Positions 1 to 6,262 of a stretch of DNA of 9,365 nucleotides are shown here, piece by piece (position 1 is the stretch's first letter; each line of letters begins with the position of its first letter). The translations under genes and the position numbers were made by a program. The notes under the pieces are model-generated. The model worked only from the letters and a program-made list of their open reading frames with translations. It ran no database searches and was not told the DNA's origin. Source of the DNA: Propionibacteriaceae bacterium (GTDB lineage Bacteria > Actinomycetota > Actinomycetes > Propionibacteriales > Propionibacteriaceae). The stretch is taken from positions 1-9,365 of the forward strand of contig JAGXHS010000088.1 in NCBI GenBank assembly GCA_024636075.1, given 5' to 3'.

Positions 1-275
1 GCATCGCTCAGCCCGTCGTACGGCGTCCGGTAGCCGACCCGCACGTCGTTGTCCTCATCCACGTAGATCGCCCTGAACAGCGCCTGGTTGCACAGCCGCC
101 GGTTCGCGTCGTCGGCGTTGGCGTAGATGTCGGCGACGTTGGACAGCAGGTTCAGCGAGTCATCGTGGTTGGCTCGGGCTTCGGCATACTCCCCGTGATG
201 TGCTTTGATCCGGTGGCCGATGCTCTCCAGTGAAGTGGTGATCCGATCCTGCTCCCAGCTCGGGGGCACCTTCAC
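1..275 (-). pseudogene. Large serine recombinase, C-terminal fragment (partial at left edge)
   Basis: Read leftward from a GTG at 275 this gives about 91 residues that run off the window edge. The segment WEQDRITTSLESIGHRI, the stretch HHGEYAEARANHDDSLNLL and then RLCNQALFRAIYVDED are what I recognise as the coiled-coil and following C-terminal region of actinobacterial large serine recombinases, which integrate and excise mobile elements. The N-terminal resolvase domain with the catalytic serine should lie to the right on this strand, but the frame closes at a TGA at 351-353 and nothing recombinase-like follows. An AGGAGG run lies 9 bases before the GTG, so a short protein could be translated, but I take that as chance. 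The reading near 255-265 is ambiguous: a neighbouring frame gives NGEGAPEL, also recombinase-like, which suggests a frameshift. Most likely a decayed integrase. Confidence 0.62.
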
Positions 276-277
276 CG

Positions 278-616
278 TTGATGACCTCCTCCTGGCTGGG
301 CCTGGTCGGTTGTCGCCTAAAGAAAGGCGCTCTGCGAGAACGACCTCATCTCAAAGCAGGAGATGAAGGACAGCGAGAGATGGCCGGTCTTCGAAACGAT
401 GCTGCGCATGGGAACTTTGACGATTTGAGCCCAGAACGTGCCAGCCTAATGGAGCAACAGGTCAACTTCTTCCTGAGCCGACTGGTCGAGAGGTTCGAGG
501 ACGCATTGGTCCGCTATGAGCTGTATGAGCGGAACCTTGCGCCAGGTCCGCGGCCAGATGCGGCCGACTCTCGCGTGGTCGTGTCCTTCTGTGCGGACAG
601 GAAACCATGGGCTTGA
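278..616 (+). pseudogene. HEPN-like C-terminal remnant with RNDAAH motif
   Basis: A 112-codon frame whose middle, from residue 35, reads MAGLRNDAAHGNFDDL and continues into an amphipathic helix containing MEQQVNFFLSRLVERF. The R39-N-x-x-x-H44 motif followed by G and an acidic loop is the signature of the last helices of HEPN domains, which are often RNases in toxin-antitoxin and abortive-infection systems. Only the end of such a domain is present, because the first 30 or so residues overlap the recombinase fragment on the other strand and look non-coding. An internal ATG at 380, with GAAGGA 9 bases upstream, could start a 79-residue product. I think the gene was cut by a rearrangement near 275-350 and is inactive. 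It could alternatively be a small novel HEPN protein. No partner antitoxin is visible. Confidence 0.42.
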
Positions 617-621
617 ACAGG

Positions 622-1185
622 TCAGCTTGCGAACGGTGCCGGATCGCAGTTGTCATTGGAGGCGTAACAGCCGACCTGCAACCACTCCCAGAAGGTCTTG
701 GGCTGACCGTTGATCGCGAACAGCACCCGTGGCGTCATTCCTCCCTGTTGGGCGGTGGTCCGCAGCTCCGCCAGCAGGGACGCGCTGCCGCATGACGTGC
801 TGGCATTGGGGATGACGGTCCGCAGGTCGGTGAGATTCACATAGCTCGTGTTGCCACTGACCTTGGCACTGACAAGCGACTGCGCGGTCGCCGAGGAGAA
901 CCACGAGGCGTAGCCTTTTGCCGTCTCGGCGGCGGTCGGTCCTGCCAACAGCTCCTTTAGCGTCGCCGTCAGCACATCACTCGTTGCAGGGACGTCCCTA
1001 TGAACGGCGTACACCTGCGCACAGTCGCTGGACCCAGGATCCAGCACGGAGTTGCGGAAGTAGATGGTGACGGTCGTGGTCGCCGGAGCAGACGGAGAAG
1101 GGCTCGGCGAGGTCGTGGGTGTGGGTACGCAGGCGGTGAGGATCAGAAGACCCCCAAGCGCCAAGGCTTTGAGCAATCGCTTCAT
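622..1185 (-). CDS. GerMN-domain lipoprotein
   Basis: 187 residues. The N-terminus is a lipoprotein signal: K2-R3, a hydrophobic core, and lipobox L16-T-A-C19, so the mature protein should be lipid-anchored outside the membrane. A Ser/Thr/Pro-rich linker (residues 20-37) leads into one GerMN domain (about 38-170). It starts with VTIYFRNS and contains the conserved features of that fold: a leader helix with LKELLAGPT, a turn segment ending in YVNLTDL, and VLFAINGQP near the end. GerMN is named after the spore-germination protein GerM, but in Actinobacteria it is common in envelope lipoproteins with no link to sporulation. Its role here is unknown; binding to a cell-wall component is plausible but not shown. 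Start: ATG at 1185 with GGAAGGG 7 bases upstream. It is transcribed leftward, away from the NTPase gene, and looks monocistronic. Confidence 0.88.
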   Translation of the reverse strand: MKRLLKALALGGLLILTACVPTPTTSPSPSPSAPATTTVTIYFRNSVLDPGSSDCAQVYAVHRDVPATSDVLTATLKELLAGPTAAETAKGYASWFSSATAQSLVSAKVSGNTSYVNLTDLRTVIPNASTSCGSASLLAELRTTAQQGGMTPRVLFAINGQPKTFWEWLQVGCYASNDNCDPAPFAS

Positions 1186-1192
1186 GTCGGAA

Positions 1193-1211
1193 CCCTTCCA
1201 CTACAATTCTA
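1193..1211 (-). promoter_or_regulatory. -10 box and Shine-Dalgarno of the GerMN lipoprotein gene
   Basis: On the minus strand TAGAAT occupies 1211-1206, close to the TANNNT -10 consensus. GGAAGGG at 1199-1193 is a Shine-Dalgarno 7 bases before the ATG. Transcription would begin around 1199, giving a leader of only about a dozen bases. No convincing TTGACA lies at the -35 position; a palindrome sits there instead. Confidence 0.5.
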
Positions 1212-1232
1212 CGAACTAACCCGGGAATCCGC

Positions 1233-1249
1233 CGTCTTCCCGGAAGACG
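1233..1249. promoter_or_regulatory. 17-bp perfect palindrome, candidate operator
   Basis: CGTCTTCC, one central C, then GGAAGACG form a perfect inverted repeat with 8-bp arms. With TAGAAT at 1206-1211 as the -10 of the lipoprotein gene and a 17-base spacer, the -35 falls at 1229-1234, so the palindrome starts at its outer edge. This is a usual place for a dimeric repressor or activator site. It is not followed by a T-run, so a terminator is unlikely. No regulator gene is visible in the window. Confidence 0.4.
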
Positions 1250-1556
1250 CGCGTGAACACCAATGACCGCTTGCCTCGGCGAGGCTTGACTCGTCTGACC
1301 CGAAGGTTGGAGGAAGTCAACCCTGTCACGCAAACGTGCACCGGTCCCTTCAGCAGAGCCTGTGTGGGCCCGGTCATCATCCTGAGTGTGTGGAATTGGC
1401 CGATAGCCTGCGCGTGCCGTTCAGCTCTTGGCATGATGAGCCCTGCAAGGTTTGAGCAGGTCCCCCGTACGACCCGCGACGGCGCATGCGAGCGGCGGTA
1501 ATCGTGGGGATGCTTCAGTCCTGCGAGTATTCACGGCCGAAAAGGAGGGTGGGACG
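1250..1556. other. Non-coding stretch upstream of the STAND NTPase
   Basis: About 300 bases with no gene I can support. It holds a second short palindrome, GCCTCG-G-CGAGGC at 1273-1285, and a loose inverted pair TTGACT (1286-1291) / AGTCAA (1315-1320). No clear -35/-10 pair stands out ahead of the NTPase gene; GAGTAT at 1525-1530 is the nearest -10-like string and is weak. The NTPase frame stays open here back to 1452, but the strong ribosome site at 1541-1548 argues that this upstream part is untranslated. Confidence 0.5.
1541..1548 (+). promoter_or_regulatory. Shine-Dalgarno that fixes the NTPase start
   Basis: AAAGGAGG, close to the full anti-SD complement, lies 8 bases before an in-frame GTG at 1557. 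It decides against a start at 1452, which would add 35 residues and has no comparable site. Confidence 0.8.
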
Positions 1557-4500
1557 GTGTTCGGGTCTGACGAGATACAAGAAGCCACAGACCTGACCCC
1601 GATGCCCTTGACCGCTCTTGAGGTGGCGGGCTTGAGGTCAGGGCACTACGCGGCATTGGGGGCTGCCACGCTGGGATCGGCGGTTGGGCAGGACTGGTTG
1701 GGCGCGGGTGCGTCGCTGTCTACGATCGTTGGTAGCCTTCGCGCGGGGACGGACCTCAACGCCTGGCATAAGACACTCAAGAATCTGGCGAATCGTGGAT
1801 GGCATCTGGCGGAGGAGGCCCGGCGTCAGGAGGGGAATCGGACGCCGGAACCAGACCGTAAAGCATGCGTTGAATATGTGATGGATTGCGTGGTGGCCGG
1901 GAGGATACCCACGGTAAATGCCCTGCTCAACGTTCCGAAGGTGGGTCTCAACGACCCCTATGAACCCGGCTGCCGACAGGCAGGCGAGAGGTTTTTGAGC
2001 TCGATAATCCGGACTATGTTGACTGACCGCACGTTCCTGGTGATGTACGCACTGGCTGCGACGATCCGCGGATCGGACGAAGCACGTAGCACGCTGGAGC
2101 GAGAGTCGCGCCAGCACAGGGCTGTGCTGGGTGAACTGGACTCTAGGATTGAGAATCTTTGGGTTTCATTGGAGTTGCTGTCCTCCCCTGGCCTTCGTCC
2201 GCAGGAACGGGAGACCCGCGGGGACGGGTTGCTGGATTTCTGGTCTGACGCCGTCGAGTTTTACGGCAGGGAAGAGGAACTTCGGGAATTGATCAGGTTC
2301 TGCGGTGGCGGAATCAACCAGAACGGCGGCGGAACCGACTCCGACGAGTGGAGATGGCAGGCCATCACGGGTCCGGGTGGTTCCGGGAAGTCGCGGCTCG
2401 CGCGCGAGTTATGCCTGCGGATGCAGAGGCGGGGCTGGGAGGCGTTCTTCCTGCACCGCTCGGCACTGGAGACCCCACCACCGGCGTCGCTCAAGAACTC
2501 CCCAGCGGACATGCTGCTGGTCCTGGACTACGTCGCCTTCGCCACGGAACGGGTCGCCAAGTGGCTCGCCCAACTACCAACGGAGCCTACCCGACGGATC
2601 AGGGTCGTGATGGTCGAGCGCGACAGCTGGCCGGGCGGAGACGTGACTGAGCGCCCCCCTGCCTGGCATCAGGAGATCGGCCGCGCCTGGAGCGCATTGG
2701 ATTTGGAGCAGCACCGAGCCAAGCTCGAGTCGCCGCACCCCGTAGTCACCTTGGCGGAGAAGCCGTTGAGTGAGGGTGACCTGATGAATATTCTTCGGTC
2801 GGTCGGAAGTAACGAAGCGCCCGTCGATGAAGACGGGGAGACGCAGACACCTTGCGCGGAAGGAGGTCCGGGGTCAGCAGTCGTGCGCGTCATTCCCGAG
2901 GAGGTTGCCGAAGCACTCATCGAACGTCTCAAGACCAGCATCGATCCGGATACTCAACGGCCTCTTTTCCTGCTGTTTTTGGCGCGGACGTATCTGGTCG
3001 ACCCATCGGATGAGGGCTGGCGTTCATGGAGCATCAACGACCTGCATGGCATCATCTACCAGCGCGAGCTGCAACAGATCGAACACAAGGTTTCCCCAGA
3101 CTGGGCCGGCACTGTCTTGGACCTGTGGGCATTCTCCACCGCCACGGGCACCCCGATCCATGACGTCACCCGCGATGTCCCCGATTGGCTTGTGACAATG
3201 TTCGAAGGCCAGACCAACCTCAAAATACAGGGCCTGCGGAGAAAGATCAGAGCCTGCTGCGGCGGTTCAACAGACGACGTCCTCCCGTTCCGGCCAGACA
3301 TACCCGGGGAGTACCTCGTCATCGCTCGACTTTCTGACTGGGAGGAAGAAGAGCGGTACACGTTCACCCAGAGCGTATGGGAGCACTCCCCGGAACAATA
3401 CGCCGCTTTCCTCTCACGTGCGTTGGCGGATCTCGACCCAACAGCACCCAAGATTGCTGCAGTCATGACACCCACCGGGTTACTGACGCCGCCTCCCAAC
3501 CAAGCACAGGTACTTCAACTCGCAAGATCGCTGGCCACGGCCCTGGACCCCCTCCACCCACGCACCGATGTGCGAGACCAGCTCGTCGCACTGGCGGACA
3601 CACGCCGGGACGAAGAAGAACTGACCACTTTGGCCGTACGCGCCATCATGTGCTGTGGCACAAAGACAGTGGACAACGACGCTAGTGAAACAAACCCAGC
3701 CAATCTTGAACAACGCCTCCAATCTGCCCTGCCCTCCCGTGACATCACACAAAACGAGGAACTGTCAAGCAAGATGGAGTCGGTGCTAGAGGAGTGGGAA
3801 GGCACGCTCCTTGCCCTGCGCCTGAGCGATGCAAAACTCGATGAGTTCCAGGCACTCATAGACCTGGCGGAAGACGAAACCCAGCCGGAACATGTGCGCG
3901 CCGAAGCAAATGCCTCAATGCTGCTCTGGATGGAAGAGCATCGCCCGGACTACAAGGTCGTTGTGCAGCAATGCACGGCTGGAGTCCTGACCGCATTCGT
4001 CAACAGCACCCGGCAGTTGGCGTGGATCCCCGTCGAGTCAATCCTGCAAAAGGTGTCCGCCGAAGGCCCCAAGTGGAGTCCTATCTGTGTGGACCCCGAG
4101 ACATTGCCCTTGCTAAGAGCCGAGTCACTATTACAGCGCACCTCCGACGACAATCTTGCTCCCGGCCAGGTTCACAGGCTGCTGGAGGAGCTGAGGGTTT
4201 TGACGGGCCAGCACCCCGACAACCCCGACATCGCCCTGCGACTCGCGAGGGGCCTGGTCAGCCTCACCAACAAGAGCGGTGTGGAGGTGACCGAGGTCCG
4301 GGAGGTGGTGGAGGAGCTACGAACCGTCACGGCCCAGCACCCCAACAACCCCGACATCGCCCTGCAACTCACGAGGGGCCTGGTCAGCCTCACCGCGACG
4401 GCGGGTGTGGAGGTGACCGAGGCCCGGGAGGTGGTGGAGGAGCTACGAACCGTCACGGGCCAGCACCCCAACAACCCCGACATCGCCCTGCGACTCGCGA

Positions 4501-5144
4501 GGGGCCTGGTCATCCTCACCAACAAGAGCGGTGTGGAGATGGCCGAGGTCCGGGAGGTGGTGGAGGAGCTGCGAACCGTCACGGCCCAGCACCCCAACAA
4601 CCCCGACATCGCCCTGGGACTCTCGAGGGGCCTGTTCAACCTCACCAACAAGAGCGGTGTGGAGGTGGCCGAGGTCCGGGAGGTGGTGGAGGACCTGCGA
4701 ACCGTCACGGGCCAGCACCCCAACGACCCCGACATCGCCCTGGGACTCTCGATGGGCCTGTTCAACCTCACCAACAAGAGCGGTGTGGAGGTGACCGAGA
4801 CCCGGGAGGTGGTGGAGGACCTGCGAACCGTGGCGGCCCAGCACCCCAACAACCCAGATATCGCCTTAATGCTTGTGACCGGCATGGTCCGGCTCAGCTC
4901 ACGGCCCGAAACTCGAAGGGAAGAGGTTCAAGCGCTGATGAGCGAAGCAGATGGGGTCTTGCAAGACCTCCCCGACGGCACCTCCCAACGTTCTTGGATA
5001 GATAGATTCGGCATTCGTGAAGACTTCGAGCAGGAGGCAGTCGCGGGTGTGTTGGATATCGCTATCAGCACACTTGGAGAGCCCGCTCCGGCTATCAGGT
5101 TCCTAGCGGAGTTGTCCAAGCCTCAGACCTCCTCGAGTTGGTGA
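1557..5144 (+). CDS. STAND-type P-loop NTPase with C-terminal TPR-like repeat array
   Basis: 1195 residues from a GTG start. Domain order: (1) residues about 1-230, no recognised family, beginning with a Gly/Ala-rich hydrophobic stretch (18-61) and then mostly helical; (2) an NTPase module opened by FYGREEEL (235-242), with Walker A GPGGSGKS (272-279, K278), Walker B LLVLDY (D324), an arginine-bearing RVVMVERD strand at about 350-356 and a PLFLLFLA helix at about 469-476; (3) a PDIPGEYLV motif at about 580-588, in what I take to be the winged-helix or linker region; (4) a helical region to about 870; (5) six 42-residue repeats at about 877-1128 and a short tail. This layout matches STAND ATPases (the AP-ATPase/NACHT/Avs class), where repeats bind a trigger, nucleotide exchange drives oligomerisation and the N-terminus acts as effector. 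Antiphage or self-recognition duty is inferred from the class and the accessory setting. No effector nuclease, TIR or protease motif is visible. It is probably cytoplasmic and forms a single-gene unit closed by the terminator at 5152-5175. Confidence 0.85.
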   Translation: MFGSDEIQEATDLTPMPLTALEVAGLRSGHYAALGAATLGSAVGQDWLGAGASLSTIVGSLRAGTDLNAWHKTLKNLANRGWHLAEEARRQEGNRTPEPDRKACVEYVMDCVVAGRIPTVNALLNVPKVGLNDPYEPGCRQAGERFLSSIIRTMLTDRTFLVMYALAATIRGSDEARSTLERESRQHRAVLGELDSRIENLWVSLELLSSPGLRPQERETRGDGLLDFWSDAVEFYGREEELRELIRFCGGGINQNGGGTDSDEWRWQAITGPGGSGKSRLARELCLRMQRRGWEAFFLHRSALETPPPASLKNSPADMLLVLDYVAFATERVAKWLAQLPTEPTRRIRVVMVERDSWPGGDVTERPPAWHQEIGRAWSALDLEQHRAKLESPHPVVTLAEKPLSEGDLMNILRSVGSNEAPVDEDGETQTPCAEGGPGSAVVRVIPEEVAEALIERLKTSIDPDTQRPLFLLFLARTYLVDPSDEGWRSWSINDLHGIIYQRELQQIEHKVSPDWAGTVLDLWAFSTATGTPIHDVTRDVPDWLVTMFEGQTNLKIQGLRRKIRACCGGSTDDVLPFRPDIPGEYLVIARLSDWEEEERYTFTQSVWEHSPEQYAAFLSRALADLDPTAPKIAAVMTPTGLLTPPPNQAQVLQLARSLATALDPLHPRTDVRDQLVALADTRRDEEELTTLAVRAIMCCGTKTVDNDASETNPANLEQRLQSALPSRDITQNEELSSKMESVLEEWEGTLLALRLSDAKLDEFQALIDLAEDETQPEHVRAEANASMLLWMEEHRPDYKVVVQQCTAGVLTAFVNSTRQLAWIPVESILQKVSAEGPKWSPICVDPETLPLLRAESLLQRTSDDNLAPGQVHRLLEELRVLTGQHPDNPDIALRLARGLVSLTNKSGVEVTEVREVVEELRTVTAQHPNNPDIALQLTRGLVSLTATAGVEVTEAREVVEELRTVTGQHPNNPDIALRLARGLVILTNKSGVEMAEVREVVEELRTVTAQHPNNPDIALGLSRGLFNLTNKSGVEVAEVREVVEDLRTVTGQHPNDPDIALGLSMGLFNLTNKSGVEVTETREVVEDLRTVAAQHPNNPDIALMLVTGMVRLSSRPETRREEVQALMSEADGVLQDLPDGTSQRSWIDRFGIREDFEQEAVAGVLDIAISTLGEPAPAIRFLAELSKPQTSSSW
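4185..4940 (+). repeat. Tandem 126-bp coding repeats (six units, last one degenerate)
   Basis: Units begin at 4185, 4311, 4437, 4563, 4689 and 4815, with an exact 126-base period (the QHP codons start at 4209, 4335, 4461, 4587, 4713 and 4839). Each encodes 42 residues. Helix A starts at the NPDIAL motif and helix B contains the EVVEELRTV-like segment, resembling a long TPR. Units 4 and 5 differ at 7 of 126 bases by my count, units 2 and 3 at 14. The first 8 codons of unit 1 and everything after about 4870 in unit 6 have drifted, so the array has fresh inner copies and worn ends. The period is a multiple of three, so copy-number change keeps the frame. Confidence 0.95.
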
Positions 5145-5151
5145 GGGATGT

Positions 5152-5175
5152 GCCTTGTGAGCAGGGCTTTTCTTT
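5152..5175 (+). terminator. Intrinsic terminator after the NTPase gene
   Basis: Eight bases after the stop codon, GCCTTG (5152-5157), loop TGAG and CAGGGC (5162-5167) form a 6-bp stem with one G-T wobble, followed directly by TTTTCTTT (5168-5175). This stem-plus-T-run is the classic factor-independent form and suggests the NTPase message ends here. Confidence 0.7.
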
Positions 5176-5317
5176 GTCCTGAGGCGATGGCCGCCGTGAA
5201 GGCGTAGGGTTGAGAGTGAGGCGGATTTCTCCTTCACTTTGGGCCCTTCGCGGCAGGCTTTCGGGTCACTCTCCACGCACCGTCTCGCCGATGACTCATG
5301 CGTGAGAGGAGCCGATG

Positions 5318-5683
5318 ATGATCCCCCTTCTGTGGACGGCCAGTGTCCGCCTCCGTTCTTTCCTGCGCCGCTATATGCCGAGCAACATCGTGCTTGATCT
5401 GGTCCGCACCCGTCGCGGACTGAAGTGGGGCCTGCCCGCAATGCTGCTCGCCATCCCGTACTTGGCGCTTGCCTACTGGTTTACGACCGTGATCGACTCT
5501 GGTGGCCCAGGGTGGCTCCACCTCGCAGTACTGATCTGTCTCTGGAGCGTTCTCAAGATGCTCTGGATCGGCCCGGTGAGCCTGATCCTGCTCGTCCGTG
5601 CTCGCGCGCACGAGTGGAACGCTCGCCGGGTGCAGCGTGCGCCGAGGAGGGCACTGACGCTGTCTCAGAGCCTGCGACCATGA
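5318..5683 (+). CDS. Small two-TM membrane protein, 'sulfate permease'-like family
   Basis: 121 residues from the second of two adjacent ATGs; AGAGGA (5305-5310) lies 7 bases before 5318 but only 4 before 5315. Two hydrophobic spans are evident: about residues 41-62 (LPAMLLAIPYLALAYWFTTVI) and about 68-94, ending in WIGPVSLILLVRA. A basic N-terminal part with NIVLDLVRTRRGLKWG precedes them, and a basic tail follows. I recognise this as a small conserved actinobacterial protein often labelled 'sulfate permease'. That name is doubtful because two helices are far too few for a SulP transporter, so the function should be treated as unknown. It lies beyond the NTPase terminator and so is likely a separate transcription unit. 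Confidence 0.75.
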   Translation: MIPLLWTASVRLRSFLRRYMPSNIVLDLVRTRRGLKWGLPAMLLAIPYLALAYWFTTVIDSGGPGWLHLAVLICLWSVLKMLWIGPVSLILLVRARAHEWNARRVQRAPRRALTLSQSLRP

Positions 5684-6262
5684 TCCGTGAGTCGAGCCTG
5701 AGCTAGGAACCGAGCGGTCCTGCCCTCTCCGAGGGCGCCGAGCCGCCGGCCCCATGCCGCGGTCCGGTGCGTCCCGTGAGCTACACCTCGTCCGACTGGT
5801 CCGGCGGGAGCATCCCCGCCTCGACCAGAGCAGCGCGAACGGCCTTGCGGCCCACTCCCATCCTCCGGCTGATCGCCCGCATCGAGACGCCCGCTCGCGC
5901 CAGGCGCACGGCCTCTGCCTTCTCGTCGAGACCGAGCCCCGACCGACGGCTCGGTGCGTTCCGGCGACGGAGGTGCGAGAAAACGGTGGCGCGGTGGATG
6001 CCGTACCGCACAGATCCGATTCCGCCTCAAGCCCGGCACCAACCCGGTGAGCGAGACCTTCACCGCGCTCGTCGACCGCGTCGGGGGAGCCACGTCCCGG
6101 CAGATGCGTCAGGCATCGTCGCCGACTGGATCGCCTCCCAGCGAAACACGCGAGTCGTTCGACCTCGACGCCACACAACCGGTCGTGCGCATCGAGCAGG
6201 CGTGGAAGAAGGCCACAAGGACGCCTACCAAGGCGCTCCCAAGTCGGCTGCCCGCAGGACTC
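5684..6262. other. Gene-poor stretch with recombinase debris
   Basis: This interval holds a GC hairpin at 5722-5736 (GCCCTC, loop TCC, GAGGGC; no T-run), 38 bases after the membrane-protein gene, and the HTH remnant at 5781-6011. From about 6012 to 6262 several frames are open because of the high GC content. A plus-strand frame there includes FRLKPGTNPVSETFTALVDRV and later VVRIEQAWKKA, which look protein-like, but I match them to no family and find no start or ribosome site, so I do not call a gene. Confidence 0.5.
5781..6011 (-). pseudogene. Double helix-turn-helix remnant, resolvase/recombinase tail
   Basis: 76 residues read leftward to a TAG at 5781. Two HTH-like segments follow each other: RYGIHRATVFSHLRRR (about 2-17) and ARAGVSMRAISRRMGVGRKA (about 37-56), the latter running on into a helix with VRAALVEAGM. 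This tandem is typical of the DNA-binding tail of actinobacterial serine resolvases and related transposon proteins. Nothing upstream supplies a catalytic domain, and the frame closes at a TGA about 5 codons before the GTG at 6011. The putative start has no good ribosome site. I read it as the end of a lost recombinase gene, on the same strand as the fragment at 1-275. A small free-standing DNA-binding protein is possible but less likely. Confidence 0.55.

Noticed and set aside
1273..1285. Short palindrome GCCTCG-G-CGAGGC as a terminator or operator
   Set aside because: One-base centre, no T-run and no clear promoter next to it; kept only as a note in the non-coding stretch.
4172..4885. Minus-strand frame of 237 codons with repeated LLGCW- and SSTTSR-like segments
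   Set aside because: Antisense shadow of the repeat array, for the same reason; no ribosome site or promoter.
4185..4940. CRISPR-like array
   Set aside because: The repeats are 126 bp, contiguous, without spacers, and in frame within a protein.
3971..5005. Long plus-strand frame rich in GQ, PAP and HRPAT-like repeats inside the NTPase gene
   Set aside because: Out-of-frame reading of the 126-bp array; a period divisible by three keeps alternative frames open. Composition is unlike a folded protein.
5210..5239. TTGAGA as the -35 of a promoter for the small membrane protein
   Set aside because: No acceptable -10 hexamer at 16-18 bases downstream.
5234..6178. Minus-strand frame of 314 codons across the membrane-protein gene
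   Set aside because: Arg/Ser/Gly-rich low-complexity translation of GC-rich DNA, overlapping a better-supported plus-strand gene and the HTH remnant.
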